A stretch of 64,000 bases of DNA from Lunularia cruciata. Lineage: Eukaryota > Streptophyta > Marchantiopsida > Lunulariales > Lunulariaceae. Below the pieces are notes generated by a model, which saw only the letters and a list, made by a program, of their open reading frames with translations, was not told the origin of the DNA and searched no databases. Positions 47,344-59,085 of the stretch are shown here, one piece after another (position 1 is the first letter of the stretch; each line of letters begins with the position of its first letter). The stretch is from contig OX419755.1 in NCBI GenBank assembly GCA_948567375.1, positions 64,112,944-64,176,943 of the forward strand. Direction: 5' to 3'. The translations under genes were made by a program, and so were the position numbers.

Positions 47344-47795
47344 TGTAATCAGATTGTTTACCACTCTTAACGCAACTCAACTTAGATCAGTACTTGATCT
47401 GTCACTCTATAAACTACCAACAACTGGGCACTGATTATAGTCAAGCCACACCCACTCCAATATAGAGAATCTAGGTGATGCTCGCCGGCCTCTGTCCACC
47501 ATAGCCAAGAACTCAAAGGCTCAACATCAAAGAAGTGAACTCTTTGGAGTTGCATTTCAAAAGTATACCCCCTGGACTCGAGCTAGGTATGAACCCTAAT
47601 GGTCCCGCTGATGGCACACTAGACGGTGCAAACGGTGCAAAGTGACAATAGGCCCTACCGTGAAGTCAGTACTCCAAACATAAAATCTGACTGTCAAAAA
47701 GTAGTCTTTGAGAAACTGTTGAAATAACTCTAACTACTATCACTAGAACTCTAGTGTCCGAGCAATCTAGATGCAACACTACAAATGACGTGACA
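47344..47795 (-). repeat. 5' LTR of DMT copy C
   Basis: Minus-strand ends TGTCACGTC and GATTACA. The same boundaries occur in copy E (63930-63474), which supports them. Length is about 452 bp. Confidence 0.72.
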
Positions 47796-49760
47796 TCCAA
47801 TACCTATGAGAGGGAGGAGGCAATGGGTTTTTGTACCAATATTACCACTATTACAATAGTGTTAGGGGCATCCAAGTATCAAGTGTTAGATTAGGCTATG
47901 GATATGAATTTTTTGACTTGGATTGTGAGCCTTGGATTAGAAGAGCAATATAGGATGTGCTTGATAGGCATTACCACTTGGACACTTGTGAGCTCTATGC
48001 TTGAGATGATTTAGGCACATGTTGGGAGTGATGGACCAAGTGGGTAGGTTATTCTTGGAACAAAACTAGTGGCTACTAGTGAGAGTGGTCAATCTAAGTG
48101 AGAGTGGTCTACTTGGGATACAACTAGAGGACGTCTAGAGCTTGCAACCAAAGTAGAGGGAGTTCTCCAAATTGAGGTTGAGGACTCTAGTGGTTGGGGT
48201 AACGATATTATCACCAAGGGCCTTGTGTAGGAGCAAGTTAGTATTCTTCCACTCCTACATCAATTATAGAGGATACTTGAGAGATTTTGGACCCAAGCTT
48301 ACAAGAGGAGAAAGACAAAGAGTTTGGAGATTCTTGAGTAGCTACATGAGTTGTTTTGCCTTCAATATGAAAGATTAGGGTGTTCTAAAAGGACATGGTA
48401 TTCAAATTGAGCTTACTAATGAGACACTAGTTTTTTTTATGTCCTTACAAATATAGTGATATGGCAAGAGCATTGATTCAGAGCTAGATTAGAGACCTTT
48501 TTGAGGCTAGTTTGGTAGAGATTTCACATGTAGAGTATGCTTTAGCTACAATGATTTGAGCCAAGAAGGATCTGCATGGCAACTACATAAATAGGTAGAT
48601 GTGTGGAGATTACCATCTTATCAATTGATAGACTAGGGCTGATTGGTATGCCATGCCTACATTGGAGGAGATCTTTGATGCAATTGGGCATGCGAAGATC
48701 TTCAATACTTTAGAACTTCAAGTATGATATCATCAATTGTCAATCAAGGAGGAGGACAAGTCCAAGTTAAGATTTTGGGCTAGTGATCCTCATGGAAAGG
48801 ATGTATTATATTAGTGGAGGTTCTTACTATTTGGGTTAAAGAATGTTCTTGCAAACTCTTAGAGAATCATGGACATGATAATATTAGGATTGGATTTTGC
48901 TAAGTGCCATATTGATAACATTTTGGTCTATAATAGTACTATGGAGGAGCATGATAGATATTTGTTGGAGGTGTTTTAGAGGTTGAGATCTCATGGACTC
49001 AAATTGCATCCTTGGAATGTAGGTTCTTCCACAAGTAGGTTGGGTATTTGGGTCACACTATCACACTATCTAGGACTTGATGTTCAACAAACCAAGGTGG
49101 AGGCTTTTGCATGTTTTCTTTGGCCCATGGATGTGAGAAAAATGTGAGCATTCCCTTGGGTTAGAAAAATTCTATCACCAATATGTTAGAGGATTTAGTG
49201 CCATTACCAAGGCCTTTGACAAATCTTACCAAGCTTACATAAGAGTGGTGTTGGAGAGATGAGCAAGAGAGAACTTTTTTAGAGCTCAAGGAGAGGTTGA
49301 TATCTGCCCCTATTCTTAGGAGACCGATCAAAGGATGAACATTCCAAGTTTATACTGATTGCAATTTATTGGAGCTTGGAGCAATGTTCACCCTTCAAGA
49401 TGATGAGGGGAAAGAGTTTGTGGTGGCATATGCTAGTTGATCTAAAAATTCAATTTAGGAAACTATAGTTCATATGAGAGAGAGTGCTTGGCAACAACAT
49501 GGGTAGTAGCACATTTTTGATATTACCTATTTGGTAACCTCTTCATTCTCATCATTGATCATCAATCATTGAAGTAGTTGATGGAGTACAACAAGCTTTC
49601 AAGGAAGCATGCATGATTCACTCTGATTTCATAAGAGTATGATTTCATGGTTATTCACAATCCTAGAGTGGTGAACCATGATGTAGATGGGTTGAGTAGA
49701 AACCCATGTCCCAATAAGTAGGATAAGATCTAAGCATGTTGGCATGGTGAGATAGATGAG
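47796..49760 (+). pseudogene. Methyltransferase tail, linker, RT and RNase H, copy D
   Basis: Motif X (EREEAMGFCT) and the tail AMDMNFLTWIVSLG (about 47890-47930) are clear. RT: EIFDAIGHAKIFNTLELQ (about 48670) and YHQLSIKEEDKSK. The YIDD region near 48905 reads CHIDNILVYNST, with the first catalytic Asp of the pair kept and the second changed to Asn. RNase H: VYTDCNLLELGA (about 49350). It ends near 49700 with a HDVDGLSRNP-like phrase. Many stops. Confidence 0.78.
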
Positions 49761-50129
49761 GAGATGGTGCCAAGTTGGCATGCATCTATCTTTCGATGCA
49801 TGTTTTTTGAGGCCTTGGTGTTATCTCTCTTAGCACATATAGGAGGAGTTATTGATGTCATAGATCAAAAAGAGGGAGATATTGGTATAGGTCAATAAGA
49901 CATTCATGATGATGTCTTAGTGATGGATTATCTTTGATTTGGTGTTATGGGTGGCACAATTGGTGCCAAGGAGAAAGACCATGTTATTCACTAAGACATG
50001 TGGTTTAGATTGGAGTGCAAACACCTTCTTTATGTATGGGAAAATGTTAGAGTGTGAGTATTGCCACTTCCATCTAAGAGACCATAGTTGGTACATCATG
50101 CTCATGGGGAGCTAGGACGTTTTGGTGTA

Positions 50130-52330
50130 AAGCATTATTGTACTTTGCCTTTCTCCATAGTTAAGCACCTTGTGTGAAAAACACAGAAGGTGCTTAACTA
50201 TGGAGCTTATGGATCAAAGATTATATGTAAATCTGTCACTACTAGTTTGAGCATGTGTGTTATCCAACCATCGGGACCCTCCACTCTTGTTTCTAGTATT
50301 CTTTCTATCAGGTAGGGGATTAATGGCAACCTAAATTGTCATCATTACACATACTCTTGGTCTGATGGTCATCACTTTTAGCATTACCAAGGAGAAATTC
50401 ACAATAATCCTAAAAGGAAAGAACCTAATTGCAATGCCCATACACCAATCCAAGCCAATTGAGTATACAAACAAGTATGCAAGTACAAAGAGGACCCATC
50501 CACAAGAACAACACTCCCTACTTTTTGGCAAAAATTAGCTTCATAGCCTTTGCCTTGTCCTCAAGCTGATTTCAATCTATACTCAAAGTTTATTCCAATT
50601 TGTAGTCCAACTTTCAATCCAATCTCTACTCCAAGTGGGGAAATTCTATGCCTTTTTGAATAGGGAAAGATTTATGCAACTTAGATGCAACTAAAATTTT
50701 TGTGTTCCTCTAATTCAAATGATCTAAAATTCAATGAAAATTTTGTGAGATAAGCTTTCCAATGGTATGAAGCAAGCCACAATCTAACCACTATAGTTTC
50801 CTAGAGATCTCAAACTTGACCAATTTTTTTGGGTAGTTTCCACCCTAATTTTGAAATCCCTAATTAAGGGTTTGCTCCTATTTTTGGCAACTTTCCCCAT
50901 ATTTCTGGATGACAAGTACACATAATCCTCACAATTATTCTAACAACCAAAATCTTCAATCACAGTCACAAAAATGGGAGAATTGACATTTAATCATGAT
51001 TGAGAATAGAAATGCTCTATCGAGCTTATGAGAATAGAACTTGTTGCATTAGCTCTCACTTTCCATGAAGCCAAATCCAACTTAATTTTCATAGAAGCTT
51101 GTCATGCCCTTGTTTAAACCCCTACAAAGTTTGATAGTCTAATCCAACTCCAATCCCTAGATATGGATCAATACTTGAGCTAGGCTTAGTTGTGAGCTCT
51201 ATAAACCCAAGTATACTTGATCCAAGACCTTGAATTCTCTATTTTACGAATTCACGTAAGATATTTATATAGAGGTGCAAGACGTGAACACCAACAGTTC
51301 TAGAAATTTTCATAAGCTGATTCAAATCATAACTTGAGGAGTGACCAAAACTCCAAACTTGATCATCATCTCATCTCCAACACCTTACTTTCCAAATCTC
51401 CAATTTCAATCAACCAAATTTGAGTTGAGATCTAAGATTTAAGATCTAAAACTAGATTTCTTGCACTTAATAGTATAAAAACTTTGTCTACTCTCCAACC
51501 CCATTGAAAAATCATGAAAATGTGTTCCAAAGCTCTCTAAATTGTCCAATTTGTGCACCTTAGTATATATTCTACCCCCTTGATTCAATTGATTATCTCT
51601 CCCTAAGTATTTGCTCAATTTTTTTTCTCTCTAAATCATAGCATGTTAGTTCATTTCTCCAACCATAGTCTCCTCTACCTAGTTCCCTCCCCTCTCTCCT
51701 TTTATGGTAAAAAAACTCCAAAATTTTCTTCTTGGGACCCAGTCATTTGTGTTTTTATCATTTAGTTGTTTCTCTTTTTGCCAAATGGACACCATAACTC
51801 CAAATTCAAGCCATTGAACAAGATTAAGTCTTTCTCCATCTATAAGAGCACAAAGATTGTCAAGTCTTCAACTTGTTTATAAGTAAGCATAAGAAGACAA
51901 GTAGATCCAAGGTTCCTGTCATTGACTCCATGAATGCAGCCCCAAATTGCACTACAATCCAACCCGGAAGTTCATCATGGTGTAGAATTTGAAGGGAGTG
52001 GCATTTTGGGAAGATGAGATTTCTCCTACTCAAATACTTCCTCTAATGCTTTAGCTCCCATGCTTTGCTACAACTTTTACTGCCTAGGTCCTCCTCTTTC
52101 TCAAGTCTCCTAAAACTAAAACACACTCCTTACCCTCTACTAGACTCTACCACATATATGCATAAGAGTTCTCAAAGAGGACAAGACCATAATTCCTATG
52201 GCAAAATCATAAACATTTATGTAGATTTCTCATATGGCAATAGCTCAATTGTGGGATATATTTAATAATTGGAGATAAACCAAACTAAATGTTTTTTTCA
52301 CTAGTTATGCAAACCATAAGAAGATAACAT
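50130..52330. mobile_element. 2.2-kb noncoding insertion in copy D integrase
   Basis: Copy C shows the uninterrupted integrase zinc-binding segment (minus 39910-39840). In copy D the matching text stops after TTTGGTGTAAAG (about 50129) and resumes at ATATAGCTTATTCC (about 52335). The inserted DNA has no frame above 66 codons. Near its left end is a perfect hairpin (50153-50205). Its class is unknown; a nonautonomous or solo-LTR insertion is possible. Edges are approximate. Confidence 0.6.
50153..50205. repeat. Perfect 19-bp stem hairpin
   Basis: CTCCATAGTTAAGCACCTT at 50153-50171 is the exact reverse complement of 50187-50205, with a 15-base loop. It lies near the left end of the 2.2-kb insertion. 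Confidence 0.8.
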
Positions 52331-52334
52331 AAAT

Positions 52335-53213
52335 ATAGCTTATTCCAAAATCATTATTTGTGGTAAAATATGCAGACTAATGCATAACAACTTTTTGCTA
52401 GATGGATGGTATGTGATTGAGTTAGAGTATTATTTAATACTCCTATGCCATAGTTACACCCATTACCTATCATGGGACTAGGTTACAATTGGAGTTTGGA
52501 TTTTGTTAGACCTGTACCCTTGACTATGAGTCATCATAGATATGTTTTGGTTATGGTGGAGCACTTCTCCAAATGGATTGAGTTTGTGGCACTTCTTGAC
52601 AAGTCCAATGAAGGTACATCTTACTTGCTCTTAGTCATTTTGTTGCACACGTTGAGGTTTTGATTGATTAAGGTATAGAGTTCTTGGGGGAGTTTCAAGT
52701 CTTGTGTGACAAGACTTTGATTGATCATTATATTATCTTTGAGATCACCTTAAGGCTATGACTTGGCAGAGAGAGTGGTTTAGATGATGAGAGAGTATTG
52801 CATAAGTATGGTTTGTAAAGAGTCCACTTGGGAAATTGGGATCTCTAGTTACCTTAATTGGCCATGGGCTACTGGTTCAGCTAACAAGCCTCCTTAGCAT
52901 CCTTCTCTCCTTACTTTCTACTCTATGGACAAGATCTAGATTTAAATGCAACCATTCATCATGATGCTACTAGAGTTTTGGACTTGGATGATCCAAATGT
53001 ATGGATGAGTGCATGTTCTCAATGGATAGAGATCTTTGGAGAGTGATGTTGATGGCCTTTGATAACTTAGTATTCCTCAACATAAGGATACCTTATGCTA
53101 TGCTACTATTCAAGGAGGAGGCTGTAGACCCTTGATCCATTGATTTCATCCAAGTGACTCTATATATCTATCGTAGACTACATTGACAACACTTGGTGTT
53201 ACTACAAGCTGCA
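52335..53213 (+). pseudogene. Integrase core of DMT copy D
   Basis: WSLDFVRPVPLTMSHHRYVL (from 52487) carries the first catalytic Asp. VLVMVEHFSKWIEFVALLDK follows, then a frame change. A version of VLTDQGxxFLGEFQVLCD lies near 52660-52710 with stops. The C-terminal part to 53213 is read only in short pieces. Confidence 0.78.
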
Positions 53214-53508
53214 CTATCTTGAGGATACATGAGGTTTTGCCTTCTGAAATCCTTGTGTTGGAAGGATGTTATGTTGTTGTTTGGAAGGATCATTTGCATA
53301 ATTTGTGCCATACCACCTCCCCATCATTGATGGCACTATGGACCCAAGCTTAGCACTTTTACATGTTGGCTTGAGGTGTATTTTGTGTGACTTTTTTGGT
53401 GGAGTTGCCACTATGTTAGTGTGTAATAGTTGTTTGAGAGGATGGCATATGACATGTTTGACTCCTCTCCTCACGAAGAGGTTATGTCCTAGATGTACTT
53501 GACTTATA
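53214..53508 (+). pseudogene. PHD-like zinc finger at the end of DMT Pol
   Basis: After a segment with YVVVWKDHLHNLCHT (about 53270), the frame 53305-53502 gives a C4HC3 pattern: CILC, then 11 residues, CNSC, four residues, His, two residues, Cys, nine residues, CPRC. LVCNSCLRGWHMTCL is very close to PHD fingers, which read histone H3 tails. The stretch before the last CxxC is shorter than usual and lacks the conserved Trp, perhaps through a small deletion. It takes the place that the chromodomain has in Element I. A targeting role is inference. Confidence 0.6.
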
Positions 53509-53670
53509 GCTAGTTCACCCTTTTTATGGTATAGATTGCAATAAAGCAACTAATGATGAAGCTCAATAGCACTCTACCTCTTGATCTTTGCCCACCATAT
53601 GGCATATCATATACTTGGAATAGACAACTATTTGGGTTTAGAGGGACCTTACCACTAGCTAGGGAGGAAT

Positions 53671-54218
53671 TGTGGCAGTTTAGAGTTCATGTATGACTTA
53701 TGTGTGAGTTGTGCTTCTATAGTATATGATTTTGACCAAAATATATGTTGTTTAGTGATGTATGTATGCATGACAATTATCATGATATTTGTAGTGCCAA
53801 AGCTAGTTTTTTCAAATATTGGAGTAGTAACGTTGGTAGTCATAGTTATTTTAGTAGCTATTCATGGACTATTTATTGGTGGTAATATTTCATGATATGG
53901 CTATAGATCACATGGTGGGACCCGCTATTACTTGCACCATTGGATGTGCCGTCATTTGTGCCAATAAGGCTAGAGACTTAGGTCAAGCAAAGGGGTATAC
54001 TTTTGAAGTGCAACTCTGTAGAACTCACTTCTTTGAGGTTGAGCCTTTGAGTTCCTATCTATGGTAGACATAGCCCAGTCAGCATCATCTAGAGTCTCTT
54101 AGCTAGAGTAGATATTGCTTGACTGTCATTAGTGCCCAATTGTTGGTAGTTTTTTGAGTGAAGGATCAATTGTAGATCCAAGTTGAGTGTGATTTGAATG
54201 GAAGAATGAATTGATTAT
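53671..54218 (+). repeat. 3' LTR region of DMT copy D
   Basis: A purine-rich AGGGAGGAAT precedes TGTGGCAG at 53671. Similarity to the copy C and E LTRs begins at about 53778 (ATCATGATATTTGTAG) and runs to about 54218. The first 107 bp (53671-53777) are not in those LTRs but recur after the LTR at 54219-54325. The true LTR start is therefore either 53671 or 53778. Confidence 0.55.
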
Positions 54219-54325
54219 TGTGACACTTTAGAGTTCATGTATGACTTATGTGTGAGTTGTGCTTCTATAGTGTATGATGTTGAGAGTGATGGATGTTGTA
54301 TAGCAATGTCTATAGGCATGATAAT
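54219..54325 (+). repeat. Direct repeat of 53671-53777
   Basis: TTTAGAGTTCATGTATGACT and the following GTGAGTTGTGCTTCTATAGT match 53681 onward, 548 bp away. This is either a second truncated LTR in tandem or a duplicated flank. Confidence 0.75.
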
Positions 54326-54745
54326 GATGATGGAAGAATAAAGGAAATTCCTCTTTCCAAATTGAAGAAATCATCAACAAACACAACCACAAACTTTGTT
54401 AAAGTTCCTTGTTTTGAGCCAAAGCAAGGGTCCAAGAAGCCATTTAGCATTCTTGAACTTATCCTAGGTGTTGATGACAACAAGGTTGGGTTGTCCCAAC
54501 AAATGGTTGTTGAGCAAGAATTTAGTTTGGATAAAGAATCACCCATAGTGGTAGTGGACCTCAAGACAAAGGTGGAAGAGTACATGGGAGGAAAACTATG
54601 TGATGGGAATAATGTAGAGGAGGTTGATGATATAGTCACAACACACAAAGAGAAGGAGAAAGATCATCAAGGCCAACCTTTGGATCAATGGTCATCAAAC
54701 AAAGAGTATACAAAGAACATAAGCACAACGGAAGACATCTTATGA
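54293..54745 (+). CDS. Unrecognised 150-codon open frame
   Basis: Hydrophilic, Lys/Glu/Asp/Thr-rich product with no signal peptide or membrane span, containing FVKVPCFEPKQGSKKPFSIL and a charged tail (THKEKEKDHQGQP). I do not recognise it. Downstream DNA to about 55360 has Lys/Glu/Gln-rich coiled-coil-like frames with stops, so this may be the front of a decayed element gene. It lies directly after DMT copy D and its start overlaps the 107-bp repeat. Whether it is expressed is unknown. Confidence 0.2.
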   Translation: MLYSNVYRHDNDDGRIKEIPLSKLKKSSTNTTTNFVKVPCFEPKQGSKKPFSILELILGVDDNKVGLSQQMVVEQEFSLDKESPIVVVDLKTKVEEYMGGKLCDGNNVEEVDDIVTTHKEKEKDHQGQPLDQWSSNKEYTKNISTTEDIL

Positions 54746-55883
54746 TATATGAAATGAAAAAGCAACTCTCTCTTATGGCTAATGGTAGTATAAATTGTCA
54801 ACATGGTTATTTCAATGATGGATGCCTTAGAAGAATTCATGTTGTTCTCCCATAGAACTACATCCTAGTATTAACAACCCAAAAACAATTTTATAACACC
54901 TGAATAAGCTTGCCCCAATGATGGAAAAATATAAGGGCCTACATCATAGTGAGCTCAACCAGGTCAAGCAAGAGCTTAGAAAGGAAGTGAAATATTGCAA
55001 AAAGAAAGACTGTATGCTAGGCATATTTCAAAAGGAAGAATTGGCATGACAAGAACAACAAAAGGAAGTCCTACAAGTCCTATAAGTAGATGTTACTACC
55101 CCCAATGATAAAGTCTTTGAATTACAATCCCAACATAAAGACCAAATATGACTACATGACCAAGAGGTGACAACACTACATAAAAAAGCTAGAAGAGGCC
55201 AACAAAAACACCTCCATTGTATAATCCTCCTAAAAGATAATGAAGGAGATTATGGACCTTTGTATCCAGGAACTTAGATAGACTACAACTAGTCGTGAGT
55301 ATTGTAAAGTAATACAAGAATGTAAGATTAAGTAGATTTATTCATGTCTCTTATGAAGTCGTGCCTTTTGGGAAGGGTAGAACGTTGCTTCACAATCATA
55401 GGCAACAAGGTGAATGGACCTTTGGAGGTCTTGCTCCTTTGTTGTATGCACATTTTAGGACATTGCTTGTACGAATCCTAGTAAATTTGATCTTGTATGA
55501 CCCCAAACCTTATGATTGTAAACCGGGATCTCATGACATATGTCTATCTTAATAAGATTAGTCTGGAATCTAGTTCTGCCAAAGACAAAGGTAAGGGAAT
55601 TCTTAGGAGAAGTGAACATTATGAATGAACCATCACATTCAAGAATCCTTTAGATTAAATCTACAATGAACATGATTACTTGTGATTTTATCCTATCATA
55701 ATGCACTAGAGGTGGTAATATTGCACTCTTTTAGGAATGACTTGTCTTAAGAGGTTAAATACACAACAATAGAATATCATCTTTATGACACTTTATCTCA
55801 TCTTTAGTCATCTCCAATTTGTATTCTCAAGGGACTAATTGGTTCTTGGCACATTATTACAAATTTGAATAACACATTTTTGT

Positions 55884-55949
<66 letters not shown>

Positions 55950-56833
55950 ATATCTTATAATTCCTCATATGAATAAGTAAATTGATTTGTTTATAGTTTA
56001 AGTAATATAAATGATCTTAACCTTATATTACCACAAAAATATGATATTGAAGAAATTGAAAATAAGAAAGTAAGTACTTGTTTAGAACATCAAGATCAAG
56101 TAATATTATTATCAAGACTTGATGTGAAATTATTTAATGTGAATATTCTCAACCTTGCTACAATGGTGCATTTCAAATTCAAGGTTTTCACCTCTCATAA
56201 ATATCTTACAAAAAATTTATATGTATCTATGATTTTTTTTTACTTGAATTCTAAACTTTGATGGGGAACACATCAATAGTTTTACAACTAATGATTTTTG
56301 TGATCCACAACTCTTACAAGGTATTCTATAATTTTTGATGAATTTGTAAGTTTTGATGGGAATTAAAGCATCTAATTTGATCTCAAAGTACATGTATCAT
56401 GCATAGGGAAGTACATATCATGCATGGGATGAATTGGGTTGCATAAGTTATTTCAAATTCATTCTTTTGCATTGAGAGAATCCTTAGTGAGATTCACATA
56501 AAAATATTTTGACAATCCTTTACCATTTCTCCACAACTAAAGAGCATTAATGTTGCATTGTAGTGCAAGCCAACTTATTTTTAAAGGAAAAAAATGTATA
56601 TAGAAGAGGCATTTAATGATGGAATACAACTATGAGGAAAACATCTTGAATGAGAATAACATAAATGGAGTTTGATAGAAGGGTGGAGGGAAAATGAATT
56701 GGACCTAGATGAAAATAAGATAATCATGAGATGGTGGGATTTCTTACACTCCCAATGATATTTGGTAACAAAGAGTTTATCTCATGGAAACACACATCTT
56801 TTTGCATTGTTTCTTTAGAGGCCTTGACCTATA
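54746..56833. other. Repeat-like DNA without clear genes
   Basis: Broken coiled-coil-like frames extend to about 55360; a 63-codon frame at 55361-55552 is unrecognised. From 55700 the DNA is AT-rich and featureless except for the microsatellite. Confidence 0.35.
55886..55951. repeat. Compound microsatellite (GA)n(TA)n
   Basis: About 16 GA units (55886-55917) run directly into about 16 TA units with one GT interruption. Confidence 0.95.
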
Positions 56834-57475
56834 TATAACACCCATTTGTGCATGTATGTGGTATTGTGATATTTAGCTTGGTATTATAAGTACTTGAGAT
56901 ATATTATTTACGGAGATAAAAGCATGGTTCTACATTAGTCATGATTAGCTAAAGTTGGTCAAAGCTAAGATAAAGAGGAATTTACTTTAGAAGAAATGGA
57001 AAAGATTAGCACCACTATTTTGGATCCTAGTGTGTTGACTTGGTATTATTCCTAGGTGTTTGGCTTTGAGGAAGGACTTGAAAACTCTTGTACCCACAAG
57101 TCTTTTTTGTTTCAGATTCTTCTATAGTCCAAGGATAGCCCATGTGAAGGAATCCTTGACTTAGTGGTTGGGTCAAGATAAGACCATATGCTTAAGTAAT
57201 ATTCCCATGAGCATGATATTCCTTTAGCTTTTTGACTTTATTTGACTTTTAGACTAATAACTTGATTTACTATGGTAATTGGTAACTTTGGTGTGTAACT
57301 ATTTCACAAGTATATAAACAAGGAGTGAGGAGGTACTCATCATCCTTTCATTTGCAACTATCTCTTTATCATTGCGTTCTCTAGTGAACAATGTCTTGAG
57401 TCTAGGAGTGTTAGCCTTAGAGGAGTATGATGGAGTTGGGATTCTTTGTCTTCTTAGTCCATGGTGCTCTACCAC
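56834..57475 (+). repeat. Probable 5' LTR of Element III
   Basis: The likely start, TATAACACCC, resembles the TGTAACACCC start of many gypsy LTRs. A TATA box (GTATATAAAC, about 57310) and an end at ACCACA are visible. ATATCATAGG right after the end resembles a worn tRNA-Met primer site. The left edge is uncertain. Confidence 0.45.
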
Positions 57476-59085
57476 AATAGATATCATAGGTTCATCATGA
57501 GTGAGAGACAAGCTGGCTCACATTTTTGGTTCCATTGCCAAGACCTCTCTAGAGGGCAAGATAATGTTCACCGTACAATTCTATATTAGACAAAAGGAGG
57601 CTATGAAAGCTCACTTGGAGAGAACATTAAGAGAGGAGAGTGCTAAACTTATGTTAGAGAACAAAAACCCATTTTTATACCTTGTATTTCATTAGGATGT
57701 CTTTAAGATGATTTTGTACATCTGGTACACATGAGAGGATTTGGAGAGATTGTGTGAGGTGGATTGCAGATTTTGGGAATTATAGTGATTTTGGGCAAAA
57801 TCTCAAGTTTGAGATCTATAATTGAAATTTCTACACATAATATCTTGGGATATTTTTCAGTTATCACACTTGAAATTACTATGAGAGCTATTATGCGCAT
57901 TGAGCTAGAATTTTTGAAAGTTGATAAGGTAAATTGCTCCCGCAACTTTATGCTCTATGGAAAATTGTACATAGTTTTCCATTTCTTCAATTTTTAGTGG
58001 ATTATTTTGAAACTTTTCAAGAAAATTAAGTGCATTGTATCTTAACTTTTGGCATAAAAATTTAGAGAGAGATTATTCTTGTGCAAAGAGTTATGAGTTT
58101 TTAAGTGAAGGGGTGTGGTTTTCAAATCAAATTTGAAATATGTGTACTGAATAGAAAGGTTCCTAGGCCAAATGGCTCAATGAAAAGATCTAAAATTTTG
58201 TAGAGAATGAAAATCTAGAGTTGTGACCAAGTGTGCAAAATTTCAGAGGATTGTGACATAATAGTTGAGAGATTTGAGTTACATTGTGAGGAAGGTTCAA
58301 TTCTACAGAGTTGAGATCTCATGCATGAGGAGTGTGAGAGCAACAAGAAACATATTTGAGTGTTTATACTCATCTTGGGAACATGGAGGGTCACAAAGAG
58401 TGGAAATTGAGGCTTTACAAGGTTTCTTAAGGGTTTGGAGTGATTATAGGGGTGTATTTGAGGAAAAGAGAGTTTAGAATAGAATTTGAAGAGAGTGTTG
58501 AGAGGATCCAAAAGCATACACCACTTGGAGGAAAGAGTGAGTCTAAGTGCTTTCTATGTGAGAGAAGGGACATAAGGCAAGTTCATGGCCATTGACCTTT
58601 GAAAGCAAGAGATTGAGGGAAAGGAGAGACTTACTTGACTTGTTGTATGTTCTTCACCGGGATTGGGAGGGAGAAGATCTAAGACTAAGGAGTTGCAAAA
58701 GGACATGAGTGTAAGGACTTCCAAAAGGACATGAGTGTAGTGGAGTAAAAGCACTTTTGGAGACTTTGGTAAAGGATCTTGGAGAGAGTCTTTGTATAGC
58801 TATATAGAAATACTACCACCTTCATCAGCTAGTTCTCAAGATTAGTGATGGAGATAATCTTTCAACTTATGGATAAACTATCCATGAGAGTTTGATTAAT
58901 ATGCACTCTAGGATTTGATATTGCTATAGAAATCTTAGAGCAACCTTAAAATTTTGTGTTCACTATGGTGGATTAGTCTCAAATGGTGTTAGTCATGTAT
59001 ATACTCTATTAGTTATAGAGTGGGAGAAAAGAAAAGATAAATTTTTTTTGAGAGAAAAGAAAGATAGTGAGGGGTTAAGATAGGG
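57476..59085 (+). other. Leader of Element III, no intact gene
   Basis: 1.6 kb between the LTR and recognisable gag. Only short frames occur (57501-57695, 58265-58477), none identified. Confidence 0.4.

Larger units (their letters stand above)
39489..47795 (-). mobile_element. DMT element copy C, most complete copy
   Basis: On the minus strand: LTR 47795-47344, untranslated leader to about 45976, gag, CCHC knuckle, protease, DNMT3-like methyltransferase, linker, RT, RNase H, integrase truncated at 39489. The order with integrase last is Ty3/gypsy. The LTR edge at 47795 abuts the methyltransferase motif X of copy D in the other orientation, so copy C probably inserted into a relative of itself. 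Long stretches keep one frame with only point stops, so decay is moderate and the domain layout is reliable. Confidence 0.88.
47796..54218 (+). mobile_element. DMT element copy D: methyltransferase end to LTR
   Basis: It starts inside methyltransferase motif X (EREEAMGFCT, about 47812) right after the LTR of copy C. It runs through linker, RT, RNase H, integrase (split by a 2.2-kb insertion), a PHD-like finger and an LTR. It is the only copy showing the end of the polyprotein. Reading frames are broken throughout. Confidence 0.82.

Noticed and set aside
39489..54218. An intact, autonomous DMT element.
   Set aside because: Copy C lacks its 3' end, copy D lacks its 5' end, and both have many stops and frame changes.
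54293..54745. The 150-codon frame as a confident gene.
   Set aside because: Repeat surroundings, overlap with the 107-bp repeat and no known motif; kept only at low confidence.
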